From positions 62,001 through 126,000 of the forward strand of contig MPOS01000053.1 of assembly GCA_001896555.1 (NCBI GenBank): a stretch of DNA of 64,000 bases. Direction: 5' to 3'. This DNA is from Candidatus Phosphitivorax anaerolimi (GTDB lineage Bacteria > Desulfobacterota > Desulfomonilia > UBA1062). Under the pieces are notes generated by a model. The model was not told the origin of the DNA. It saw nothing but the letters and a program-made list of their open reading frames with translations, and did no database searches. The position numbers and the translations under genes were made by a program. This document shows, piece after piece, positions 36,211-44,078 of this stretch (positions within the stretch are counted from its first letter, which is position 1; each line of letters begins with the position of its first letter).

Positions 36211-36461
36211 TAAGAGATTCCCTTGGTTTTCAGAAAATTGACGATGTTGTTGACGGTCTCGAGGTTTTCCGGGATCAGCTCCTCGTCTTCGATCTTGATC
36301 CCATAGGTGGCTTCCAGGTATTCGACGAGTTCGAGCACGCCGGTGGAATCCATGATGCCGCTTTCAATCAGTGACTCATCGGGATCGATCTGAGCATCGG
36401 ACCTGCCCATGATAAAATTTTCTTTGATGAATTCAACAACATCTTTCAATATATCTGGCAT
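36210..36461 (-). CDS. Acyl carrier protein
   Basis: The 83-residue acidic protein has the four-helix ACP pattern with Ser39 in IMDSTGVLEL as the phosphopantetheine site; DST replaces the usual DSL. It overlaps the ligase by one base. It is a dedicated, stand-alone carrier and not the fatty-acid synthase ACP, since no fab genes are near and the genes beside it are a ligase and an amidotransferase. Confidence 0.9.
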   Translation of the reverse strand: MPDILKDVVEFIKENFIMGRSDAQIDPDESLIESGIMDSTGVLELVEYLEATYGIKIEDEELIPENLETVNNIVNFLKTKGIS

Positions 36462-36661
36462 TTTAACCTCTCGAATATGGCTCTTTGTGTGGGACTTATC
36501 GGCATCTTATAAAGCAAATTTGATAAATTCAATGGGAATCTTGATCAACCGGCCGGCTGACCGGCCTTGTACGATGATGACAGCGCGTTTCCACCCGTCC
36601 TGCCTCTTCTGTTGCCTTGAAAACATTTTTTCCGCCTATGCAAAGGCCCTTCGCATATGAT

Positions 36662-37528
36662 TCAGCTATTCATGTCAGCGGCGTCGCCCTGTTTGTCGAG
36701 AAGCCCGCAGTCCGCAAGCGCCGTCCGGACAGTGGTAAAGGCAAAATCCTCAAGCAGACGGCTGAATCTTCCAAACGAACGTCCGATGCCTGTGTAGGTC
36801 CGGAACCTCGACAGCAGGGGAGCACCGGCAACCCGAGGGGTGTCGGGATTGAGCTCCCACGGGTGGATATAGAACACAAAGGGGTCTCCCTGTCTCTGGA
36901 GGCGCCTCAGTGCGGTCCGGATCACGGGGTAGGGCAAGAGTCTGAAATAACCGCCCCCGGAAACAGGAACATTGACCGGGCCTATTTTCAGGGTGGAGAT
37001 GGGAAACTCCACCAGAGAGCTCCCCTGGATCCTGTGAGGCACCCTGGGTGCATCGGGGATGCCGTAGTAGTCGTGATAGATCGGGAAGATGCTCGAATCG
37101 TACATGAATCCCAGCTCTTCCAGAATGTTCAATGCCCACAGTGTGCTCCCGGTGATCGAATAGGTGGGCGCGCGATACCCGATGACGCGCTCTCCGATGC
37201 AATCTTCGAGCACGTCCTTTGCCCTTGATACGTCTCTCCGGAATGTATCAGGATCCTGGCTGGTAATGACCTGGTGCATGTGACCGTGACAGGCGATCTC
37301 GTGCCCGCGAGCATGAATGGTCTTGACGAGCTTCCGGTTGCGCTCCGCGATCCAGCCGAGGCAGAAGAAGGTCGCGGAGACAGCCCTCTCGTCAAGGAGA
37401 TCGAGGATCCTGTCCGTATTGCCCTGCACGGCGGGGGAATACCTCCCCCACTCGCTGGTGGGAATGACGCCCGCGAACGCATGGATCTGAAAATATTCCT
37501 CCACATCGATGGTCAGAGCATGTCTCAT
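36662..37528 (-). CDS. Polysaccharide deacetylase, XrtA/PEP-CTERM locus type (NodB domain plus DUF3473)
   Basis: The 288-residue protein begins HALTIDVEEYFQIHAF after MR, the signature of the deacetylase subfamily found in exosortase A loci. NodB motifs are ATFFCLGWIAERN, HEIACHGHMHQ and YRAPTYSIT, with Asp8 as the likely metal/catalytic residue. The C-terminal DUF3473 part contains PFVFYIHPWELNPDTPRV and SRFRTYTGIGRSF. It removes acetyl groups from an exopolysaccharide during synthesis or export. No ribosome site precedes the ATG. Genes for the exosortase itself are not in this window. Confidence 0.9.
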   Translation of the reverse strand: MRHALTIDVEEYFQIHAFAGVIPTSEWGRYSPAVQGNTDRILDLLDERAVSATFFCLGWIAERNRKLVKTIHARGHEIACHGHMHQVITSQDPDTFRRDVSRAKDVLEDCIGERVIGYRAPTYSITGSTLWALNILEELGFMYDSSIFPIYHDYYGIPDAPRVPHRIQGSSLVEFPISTLKIGPVNVPVSGGGYFRLLPYPVIRTALRRLQRQGDPFVFYIHPWELNPDTPRVAGAPLLSRFRTYTGIGRSFGRFSRLLEDFAFTTVRTALADCGLLDKQGDAADMNS

Positions 37529-37539
37529 ACTGTGATTGT

Positions 37540-37568
37540 ATAATATAGACTGACAAGCCATACTGCAA
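37540..37568 (-). promoter_or_regulatory. Candidate promoter of the deacetylase gene giving a very short leader
   Basis: On the reverse strand TTGCAG (37568-37563), a 17 nt spacer and TATTAT (37545-37540) would start transcription near 37533, only about 5 nt before the ATG at 37528. The absence of any ribosome binding site at this ATG agrees with an almost leaderless message. Confidence 0.4.
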
Positions 37569-37722
37569 GACATGAATTGGCCGACCGGCTCTGTTCCTTC
37601 AGGTCTTATTCAAGGAAAACACTTTCATCCCTTACGGCATCGCGGCAGCAGCACTGCAACGGCATGATCCGGCGGCTGTGCGGTTCTCCCCCTGGCACCA
37701 TACTTCAGCAAACCAGCCTAAA

Positions 37723-37776
37723 AATGATTGAAGAATCATTCAAAATGGTTTACAATTTGTCTGTCTGCAGACAAAT
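37723..37776 (+). promoter_or_regulatory. Promoter of the acyl-CoA synthetase gene bracketed by two palindromes
   Basis: TTGAAG (37728-37733), a 17 nt spacer and TACAAT (37751-37756) form a good sigma-70 promoter. The -35 box sits in AATGATT-GAAG-AATCATT (37723-37740). The -10 box runs into ATTTGTCTG-TCTG-CAGACAAAT (37755-37776), a perfect 9 bp repeat around 4 nt. The two centres are 34 nt apart. This is the layout of a repressed promoter; a TetR- or GntR-like acyl-CoA-responsive regulator is an inference. Confidence 0.65.
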
Positions 37777-37960
37777 GCGAGGGTCGGAGACGGGAGAACA
37801 AGGCCGCCAGGTAACCGCTGATGATACGCAGTTCTTAAAAACCGTTTTTATGTCCGCGGCGCCATTTATAAAAATGAAGTTCATCAGGATTCACGGCACG
37901 GGTACGGGCATCTTTTCGTAATTCGGATAAGGAACCTTTACCACAATCAAGGAGGGTAAT

Positions 37961-39760
37961 ATGGGTTATTCTGAAAAGAGCATCGCGGGTATTTTTCACA
38001 ACAGGGCGGAAAAATATCAGTATGAACCCTGTGTCCGGTACAAGAAGAATGGCAGATACACGGCCATCAGCTGGCGGGAGATGCAGCGGATGGTCACCAA
38101 CCTCGGTCTTGGCCTCATCTCTCTGGGGGTGAAACAGGACGACATCGTCACGATCTTCTCCGAGAACTGCTGGCAGTGGCTCGTTGCGGACCTTGCCTGT
38201 CTGTCCATCGGCTCAGCCGATGCCCCGATCTATGCCACCAACTCCGGTGAAGAGGCTGCGTACATCATCAACGACTCGGGCTCCAGATTCCTTTTCGTCT
38301 CCGACCAGGACCACCTGAACCGGATCCTCGGAGTGAAATCCACCCTCAAGGGTCTCAAGAAGATTATCACCTTCGATCCCATCGAGACCGGCGATAAGAA
38401 TATCCTCAGCTTCGATGAGGTGCTCAGGCTAGGCGAGGAGTACAAAGACAAGAAGGTCTTTGAAGAGCGGCTGCTCTCCATAGATCCGGAGGGGCTCGCC
38501 ACCCTTATCTACACCTCCGGGACCACGGGGCCGCCCAAGGGTGTCATGCTCACGCACAGCAACTTCACGGCCAATATTATGCAGTGCTATGCGTCTCATC
38601 CCATCATCGGTCATCAGGACGTGGCCCTTTCGCTGCTTCCCTGGAGCCATTCCCTGGGCCGGACCGTGAGTGTTTACCTGATGCTGCACATCGGAGCGGT
38701 CCTGAATCTGGCCGAGAGCTTCGGCACGGTCATGGAGAACATGATCGAGGTGCGCCCGACCCTCATGGTCTCTGTGCCCCGTCTCTTCGAGAAGATTCAT
38801 TCCGGGATCTTCTCCAAGGTGGAAAAGGCGAGCCCGACCAAAAAGAAGCTGTTCTTCTGGGCAGTGGACGTGGCGATGCGGGCCGTCGACTACAAGGTAC
38901 AGCGCAAGACCATGCCCTGGACGCTCAAGGCCCAATACGATCTGGCCGAGGCACTCGTCTATTCAAAGCTCAGGCAGGCCCTGGGGATGGACAGGATCAG
39001 GATCTTCATCAACGGCGGAGGAGCGCTCGCACTGGACATCGACCGATTCTTCAACGGCATCGGAATCAATCTCCACAACGGCTACGGCCTCACCGAAACC
39101 TCCCCGGTCACCAATGTCAACACCTTCGAGGTCTTCGAGTTCGGATCGGTCGGCCCGGCGCTCGCGGACACCCAGATCAAGATCGCCGATGACGGGGAGA
39201 TCCTCATCAAAGGTCCGCAGGTCATGAAGGGCTACTTCAACAAACCCGACGACACGAAGGCCGCCTTCACCGAAGATGGGTGGTTCTTGACCGGGGATAT
39301 CGGCCGCATGGACGAGCGGGGATGTCTCTACATAACAGACCGCAAAAAGGACATCATCATTACCGCCGGCGGGAAGAATGTGGCGCCTCAGAACATAGAG
39401 AACACCCTGGTGACCGATCCGTTCATCGAGCAGGCCGTGGTGATCGGCGAGGGGAGAAAATACTTGAGCGCACTGATCATCCCCAACTTTGCCGAACTGG
39501 TCTCGTATGCGAAGAATCAGGGAATTTCCTTTGACAGCAACGAAGACCTCATCAAGAAGCCGGAGATCATCTCCTTCTACGACGACAAGATCAAGAATCT
39601 CATGAAGGATTATTCCCGCGTGGAGCAGATCCGCAGATTCACCCTGCTGCCCAGGGAGTTCAGCATCGAGACTGGAGAGCTTACGCCCACGCTCAAGATG
39701 AAGCGCAAGATCATCAGCCAGAACTACAAAGACGTGATCGAGGCGATGTACAAAGAATAG
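37961..39760 (+). CDS. Long-chain acyl-CoA synthetase (FadD15-like, AMP-forming)
   Basis: The 599-residue enzyme activates fatty acids to acyl-CoA with ATP. It has the phosphate loop YTSGTTGPPKGVMLTHSNF, the NGYGLTETSPVTN motif, TGDIGRMDERGCLYITDRKKDIIITAGGKNVAPQNIE and the long insert typical of the FadD15/ACSL-like branch. No signal or membrane span is seen. AAGGAGGG precedes the ATG. With the thiolase and hydratase-like genes elsewhere in the window it suits an organism that handles fatty acids. It is monocistronic. Confidence 0.93.
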   Translation: MGYSEKSIAGIFHNRAEKYQYEPCVRYKKNGRYTAISWREMQRMVTNLGLGLISLGVKQDDIVTIFSENCWQWLVADLACLSIGSADAPIYATNSGEEAAYIINDSGSRFLFVSDQDHLNRILGVKSTLKGLKKIITFDPIETGDKNILSFDEVLRLGEEYKDKKVFEERLLSIDPEGLATLIYTSGTTGPPKGVMLTHSNFTANIMQCYASHPIIGHQDVALSLLPWSHSLGRTVSVYLMLHIGAVLNLAESFGTVMENMIEVRPTLMVSVPRLFEKIHSGIFSKVEKASPTKKKLFFWAVDVAMRAVDYKVQRKTMPWTLKAQYDLAEALVYSKLRQALGMDRIRIFINGGGALALDIDRFFNGIGINLHNGYGLTETSPVTNVNTFEVFEFGSVGPALADTQIKIADDGEILIKGPQVMKGYFNKPDDTKAAFTEDGWFLTGDIGRMDERGCLYITDRKKDIIITAGGKNVAPQNIENTLVTDPFIEQAVVIGEGRKYLSALIIPNFAELVSYAKNQGISFDSNEDLIKKPEIISFYDDKIKNLMKDYSRVEQIRRFTLLPREFSIETGELTPTLKMKRKIISQNYKDVIEAMYKE

Positions 39761-39772
39761 CGCCCTGACAAA

Positions 39773-39800
39773 GGGGCAGCCCCCAGGCGGGGGCCGCCCC
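39773..39800 (+). terminator. GC-rich hairpin after the acyl-CoA synthetase gene
   Basis: GGGGCAGCCCCC (39773-39784) pairs with GGGGGCCGCCCC (39789-39800) across an AGGC loop, with one A-C mismatch, 12 nt after the stop codon. No T-run follows, so termination efficiency is uncertain. Confidence 0.5.
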
Positions 39801-39833
39801 TCCATTCGATATGGAAAGCCCCCTGCATTGCAG

Positions 39834-40079
39834 TCAACAGAGGCAAGAACCTGCCCTGCAGAGCGAATGTATGGGAAAACCCTGCCAATACCGGGAAGGA
39901 GAATCCGTCTTCGAATGCATCTTTGGCAGAGCCCTATGCACCGCAAATATCATACGTGAGGAGAAGGACACGTCGTTATGTATAGTATAATAAAAAGAGG
40001 ACCAGTACTCCGCAGCTTCAACGAAGGAGGAAAACTGACCGGCGGGGTTCATTGGTTCACTTTTTCTATCCGGATTCAT
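39834..40079 (-). CDS. Doubtful small ORF, N-terminus faintly like a CopG-type antitoxin
   Basis: An 81-codon reverse-strand ORF starts at an ATG with GGAGAGG 9 nt upstream. The stretch GQFSSFVEAAEYWSSF recalls the K/QF-S-EEAEFWDTH opening of CopG/BrnA-like antitoxins, but the expected His-Asp segment is not in register and the rest is not recognisable. No toxin gene is beside it. It may be a decayed remnant or chance. Confidence 0.2.
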   Translation of the reverse strand: MNPDRKSEPMNPAGQFSSFVEAAEYWSSFYYTIHNDVSFSSRMIFAVHRALPKMHSKTDSPSRYWQGFPIHSLCRAGSCLC

Positions 40080-40147
40080 TTTCTGATTCCTCTCCAAGGG
40101 CTTTTTCCCAAGGCCTTATAATTTCACTGAATCCATATTTTTCCCCT

Positions 40148-40211
40148 TGCAAACATCTCCCAGAGCCCTATATATAGTACGTATATTCTTTCAAAGCACC
40201 ACATCTAGTAC
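40148..40211 (+). promoter_or_regulatory. nrdD promoter with two NrdR-type boxes
   Basis: TTGCAA (40148-40153), a 17 nt spacer and TATATA (40171-40176) predict a start near 40183 and a leader of 44 nt with an AGAGGGGG site. Two 16-mers fit the NrdR consensus (core CTATATATAG): GCCCTATATATAGTAC at 40165-40180 and GCACCACATCTAGTAC at 40196-40211. Their starts are 31 nt apart, the three-turn spacing known for NrdR. The first covers the -10 box and the second lies just after the start point, so repression by dATP-loaded NrdR is expected. Confidence 0.75.
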
Positions 40212-40226
40212 AAAGAGGGGGAATTG

Positions 40227-42440
40227 ATGTTTACCAAGATCAGAAAGCGCGACGGGAGATTTGCCTCTTTTGATGCATCAAAGATCACGAATGCAATCGC
40301 AAAGGCGGGCAGCGTCACCGGCGAGTTCAGCGCCGATATCGCCCACAGGCTGATGCTCAAGGTCTTAAGCATAGCCAAGGATACCCTGACTGATACACCC
40401 ACGGTGGAGGAAATCCAGGACATCGTAGAGGAGGTGCTGGTGTCCTCCCCCTACCGCAAGACGGCCAAGGCTTATATCATCTACCGGGATCAGCACGCCA
40501 AGATCAGGGAAATCAAGGCCGGGATGGGAGTGGACCTCATCGACCAGTACCTCACCAAGACCGACTGGAAGGTGAACGAGAACAGCAATATGTCGTTCTC
40601 GCTGCAGGGCCTGAACAACTACCTCTCATCCGAGATCAGCAAGATCTACTGGCTCAACAAGATCTATCCTCCGGAGGTGCGCCACGCCCACTCCGATGGG
40701 GACTTTCACATCCACGACCTCAACATCATATCGGTCTACTGCGTGGGATGGGACCTCTACGACCTGCTGCTCCAGGGCTTCAAAGGGGCGCAGGGAAAGG
40801 TGGAGAGCAAGCCTGCCAGGCATTTTCGCACCGCGCTGGGCCAGATCGTGAATTTCTTCTATACCCTGCAGGGCGAGGCCGCGGGTGCCCAGGCGTTCTC
40901 CAATTTCGACACCCTGCTCGCCCCCTTCATCCGCCACGACGGGCTCGACTATACCCAGGTGAAGCAATCGCTCCAGGAGTTCATCTTCAACATCAACGTC
41001 CCCACCCGGGTGGGTTTCCAGACCCCGTTCACCAATGTGACGCTCGATCTGGAAGTGCCTTCGTACCTGGCCGATCAGGGAGTCATTATCGGCGGCGAGA
41101 TCCAGAACTCTACCTACGGCGAGTATCAGCACGAGCTGGATATGTTCAACCAGGCCTTCGTGGAGGTGATGGCCGAGGGCGACGCGAAGGGCAGGGTGTT
41201 CACCTTCCCGATACCCACCTACAATATCACTCGCGACTTCAACTGGGACAGCCCCCACCTCGCCAACCTCTGGAAGATGACCGCGAAGTACGGGGTCCCC
41301 TATTTCTCCAATTTCATCAATTCCGACATGGACCCCGAGGACGCCCGGAGCATGTGCTGCAGACTGAGGATAGACAACCGGCAGCTCGAGGTGCGGGGAG
41401 GGGGTCTGTTCGGATCGAACCCGCTGACCGGCTCCATCGGGGTGGTGACCATCAACCTGCCGCGCCTCGGCCACCTCAGCGAAGACAAGGCAGATTTCCT
41501 GCAGCGGCTCGACAGGCTCATCACCCTGGCCAGCACCAGCCTGGAGATCAAGCGCAAAATCCTGGAAACATTTACGGAGGCGAACCTCTACCCCTACACG
41601 AAGTACTATCTCACCGGTATCAAGAAGCGCTTCGGCGAGTACTGGAAAAACCACTTCTCCACCATCGGGATCCTGGGGATGAACGAGGCGTGCGTGAACC
41701 TCCTGGGGGTGAACATCGGCACCGAGGCAGGAAGATGCTTTGCCCTGGATGTGGCCGATTTCATCAGAGACCGGCTCATCACCCTGCAGCGGGAGACCGG
41801 GAACAACTACAACTTCGAAGCAACCCCTGCCGAGGGAACCTCATACCGCATGGCAAAGATCGACAAGAGCAAATATCCCGACATCGTCTGCGCCAACGAA
41901 GAAGCCTTCCGCCGGGGTGCAGAGCCATACTACACCAACTCTTCCCAGCTTCCGGTGAACTATACCGATGACATCTTCGAGGCCATGGATCTGCAGGACG
42001 AGATACAATCCAAATATACCGGCGGGACCGTGCTTCATATCTTTGCCGGTGAACAGGTGGAAGAGCCGGAGGTGATCAAAACCCTGGTCAGAAAGATCTG
42101 CCACAACTACAAGATGCCGTACTTCACTTTCAGCCCCACCTTCAGTGTGTGTCCGAGCCACGGATATCTCACCGGGAACCAGCCCGTGTGCTCGCAGTGC
42201 GGAGAGGCCACCGAGGTCTACTCCCGGGTGGTGGGGTATCTCAGGCCCGTTGCCCAGTGGAACAACGGAAAGAAAGAGGAGTTCAAGGAAAGGACGACCT
42301 TTTCGATCAGAAAGGCCGAGGCTGCTCAGCGGCCCTTCCTGCGGCAGGCCCGGGCAGTAGATCTGAGTTCAGCGAGACCTTCCGGGGAGTATCGCGGCCA
42401 GGAATCGCAGGGGGAAAGAAAGGCGCTCTTGAACCACTGA
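40227..42440 (+). CDS. nrdD: Anaerobic (class III) ribonucleoside-triphosphate reductase
   Basis: The 737-residue enzyme makes deoxyribonucleotides without oxygen through a glycyl radical. An N-terminal ATP-cone (about 2-92, FTKIRKRDGRFASFDASKI) gives allosteric control. The catalytic barrel follows. Zinc-site residues are Cys642, His645, Cys655 and Cys658, and the radical Gly670 lies in RVVGYLRP. The ATG at 40227 is preferred to the TTG 3 nt upstream. About 67 residues follow the radical glycine, compared with about 30 in E. coli, so there is an extra basic tail. nrdG lies 760 nt downstream on the same strand but is separated by a reverse-strand gene. Confidence 0.96.
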   Translation: MFTKIRKRDGRFASFDASKITNAIAKAGSVTGEFSADIAHRLMLKVLSIAKDTLTDTPTVEEIQDIVEEVLVSSPYRKTAKAYIIYRDQHAKIREIKAGMGVDLIDQYLTKTDWKVNENSNMSFSLQGLNNYLSSEISKIYWLNKIYPPEVRHAHSDGDFHIHDLNIISVYCVGWDLYDLLLQGFKGAQGKVESKPARHFRTALGQIVNFFYTLQGEAAGAQAFSNFDTLLAPFIRHDGLDYTQVKQSLQEFIFNINVPTRVGFQTPFTNVTLDLEVPSYLADQGVIIGGEIQNSTYGEYQHELDMFNQAFVEVMAEGDAKGRVFTFPIPTYNITRDFNWDSPHLANLWKMTAKYGVPYFSNFINSDMDPEDARSMCCRLRIDNRQLEVRGGGLFGSNPLTGSIGVVTINLPRLGHLSEDKADFLQRLDRLITLASTSLEIKRKILETFTEANLYPYTKYYLTGIKKRFGEYWKNHFSTIGILGMNEACVNLLGVNIGTEAGRCFALDVADFIRDRLITLQRETGNNYNFEATPAEGTSYRMAKIDKSKYPDIVCANEEAFRRGAEPYYTNSSQLPVNYTDDIFEAMDLQDEIQSKYTGGTVLHIFAGEQVEEPEVIKTLVRKICHNYKMPYFTFSPTFSVCPSHGYLTGNQPVCSQCGEATEVYSRVVGYLRPVAQWNNGKKEEFKERTTFSIRKAEAAQRPFLRQARAVDLSSARPSGEYRGQESQGERKALLNH

Positions 42441-42557
42441 GCAAAAGGGACGCTTAGGTATCAAACGGGCCTTGGAACGACCCTTAGGGGCGCTTCAAGG
42501 CCTTCTGAAAAAGACCTCCAGTCGAACACGAAGCCCGGCAAAGCACGAGAAAGCGGC

Positions 42558-42935
42558 TCAGACGACCTTCTGGATGGCCTCTTTGAGCTCCTCGATCTTG
42601 AACGGTTTGTGGATGACGCCCTTGAATCCGTGCTCCTGATAATTCGTCACCACCGGGTCAGTGGAGTAGCCGCTGGATACGATGGCCTTTGCCTGTGGAT
42701 CGATCTTCAGGAGATCGCGGATCGCATCCTTGCCTCCAACTCCGCCTGGGATCGTGAGGTCCATGATAACCGCATCGAAGGGATTGCCTGACTCCATGGC
42801 TTCACGGTACATCTGAACGGCCTGGGAGCCTTCTGCTGCAACCTGGACTTCATAACCGAGAAAATCGAGCATGTTGCTCAAAACATCCTGGATGATCTCT
42901 TCGTCGTCCATGACAAGTATCTTGCCATTGCCCAT
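42558..42935 (-). CDS. Stand-alone response regulator receiver protein
   Basis: The 125-residue protein is a single CheY-like REC domain with acidic pocket Asp10 and Asp11, phospho-acceptor Asp59 in VIMDLTIPG, and Lys in the final HKPFKIEEL motif. There is no output domain. Its sequence is close in style to the C-terminal receivers of the two hybrid kinases 2-4 kb downstream, so it may take part in a phosphorelay with them. GAGAGGAG precedes the ATG. It lies between nrdD and nrdG on the opposite strand. Confidence 0.9.
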   Translation of the reverse strand: MGNGKILVMDDEEIIQDVLSNMLDFLGYEVQVAAEGSQAVQMYREAMESGNPFDAVIMDLTIPGGVGGKDAIRDLLKIDPQAKAIVSSGYSTDPVVTNYQEHGFKGVIHKPFKIEELKEAIQKVV

Positions 42936-43196
42936 GGGTGAACTCCTCTCTTTTCAGCCCTTTCCGATACCATGCGTGTATACAATCTATCCATAAACCA
43001 GAGGGAATAATCAAGGGTAATATCGGTTACTATCGGTATCTTACGTTTTTCGGATGCACTCTCTCATGCCTCTTTCCTGGACACGGACAAGTTTCGCGCT
43101 TCACCCCGGACTGAAGGCGTATCCACCTGCATGGAGCGAGACGGGTGCAGGCTCGTCCATTTCCCTTCTCAACCGGTGCAGCCCTATGGTAGAAAA
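42936..43196. other. Divergent intergenic region response regulator / nrdG
   Basis: About 260 nt with no credible gene. It contains a direct repeat TATCGGT at 43021-43027 and 43031-43037, one helical turn apart. I found neither a convincing promoter nor an NrdR box in front of nrdG. Confidence 0.4.
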
Positions 43197-43922
43197 ATGA
43201 ATATGACATCCAAGGATACCCAAGAAATCAGGATTCAGATCGCTCACCTGCAGAGGACCTCGCTCATCGACTACCCGGGAGAGATCAGTTCCGTTGTCTT
43301 CACCCAGGGATGCAATTTTCGGTGTCCATACTGCCACAACCCGGAGCTGGTAGACCCCTCGCGGTTCACGGAGCCGCTCGATCAGAACGAAGTGCTCTCC
43401 TTTCTGAGCACGAGGAAAGGAAAGTGCGATGCTGTCGTCATCACCGGCGGCGAGCCCTGCATCCAGCCGGGTCTGATTCCGTTCATGAGAAGGCTCAAGG
43501 AAATGAAATACCTGGTGAAACTCGACACCAACGGATCCTTTCCGGATGTGCTCTCAGAGATCTTGGAGTCCGATCTCATCGATTTCATCGCCATGGACGT
43601 CAAGGCCCCGGTTTCCCGGTATCCCCATGTTACGAGGTGCATATTCGATCCCGGCACGGTTGCCCGGAGCATTCGAATCATTATGCGTTCAGGCCGTGCC
43701 TTCGAATTCCGCACAACCCTGGTGAGAGAGCTCCTGAGCCCTGAGGATGTCCTGAAGATCGGCCGTGAGATCGAGGGGGCTCCCCGCTACGTTCTCCAGC
43801 GATTCGTCGCATCCAAGCATGTGGACGGGCGTTTCCTTAAGGCCAGCTCCTTTTCCGATGAGGAGATCGCGAATCTCAAGGGGCCCCTCCAGGAAATGGT
43901 CGGCAAGCTGATCGTCCGCTAA
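43197..43922 (+). CDS. nrdG: Anaerobic ribonucleotide reductase activating enzyme (radical SAM)
   Basis: The product (241 residues from the ATG at 43197; 43203 is another possible start) is a radical SAM protein. The cluster motif CNFRCPYC supplies Cys39, Cys43 and Cys46, and GGEPCIQPG, DTNGSFP and FIAMDVKAP are further family motifs. It introduces the glycyl radical into NrdD. It is of the long, NrdG2-like type (TSLIDYPGEISSVVFTQGCNFRC). No good ribosome site is visible at either ATG. Confidence 0.9.
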   Translation: MNMTSKDTQEIRIQIAHLQRTSLIDYPGEISSVVFTQGCNFRCPYCHNPELVDPSRFTEPLDQNEVLSFLSTRKGKCDAVVITGGEPCIQPGLIPFMRRLKEMKYLVKLDTNGSFPDVLSEILESDLIDFIAMDVKAPVSRYPHVTRCIFDPGTVARSIRIIMRSGRAFEFRTTLVRELLSPEDVLKIGREIEGAPRYVLQRFVASKHVDGRFLKASSFSDEEIANLKGPLQEMVGKLIVR

Positions 43923-44078
43923 CACCGCATCCTTATCTCCTGGCCGACACAGGCCTTTTTAAGCGAACACTCCTTCGCCGGAGCTTCTTGCACGGAGCCG
44001 TATTCCCTGTAGCCCGAAGCCGGGGCAAAGTGCCTGCCCGTCAATGGTCCATGTCTTCGATTCCAGTGATACCTGCCT

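Larger units (their letters stand above)
37529..37960. other. Divergent intergenic region deacetylase / acyl-CoA synthetase
   Basis: A 432 nt regulatory region. A reading frame of about 114 codons (37577-37921) has no protein character and I reject it. Forward and reverse promoter elements and two palindromes are listed separately. The stretch 37800-37960 holds the long leader of the synthetase gene, with nothing else recognisable. Confidence 0.5.
39761..40226. other. Intergenic region acyl-CoA synthetase / nrdD
   Basis: The 466 nt region is A+T-richer than its surroundings. It contains a GC-rich hairpin after the synthetase, a doubtful reverse-strand ORF (39834-40079) and the nrdD promoter with two NrdR-type boxes, each listed separately. 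Confidence 0.5.

Noticed and set aside
36551-36566. GGCCGG-CTGA-CCGGCC hairpin between the deacetylase and ACP genes as a terminator
   Set aside because: Six base pairs, no T-run on either strand; it may still be a weak RNA hairpin but does not support a terminator call.
37577-37921. Forward 114-codon reading frame before the acyl-CoA synthetase
   Set aside because: It spans the promoter and both palindromes, lacks a ribosome binding site and has no protein-like composition.
39834-40079. Toxin-antitoxin locus upstream of nrdD
   Set aside because: Only a faint antitoxin-like stretch exists, there is no toxin partner, and the divergent region is occupied by the nrdD promoter; kept only as a doubtful ORF.
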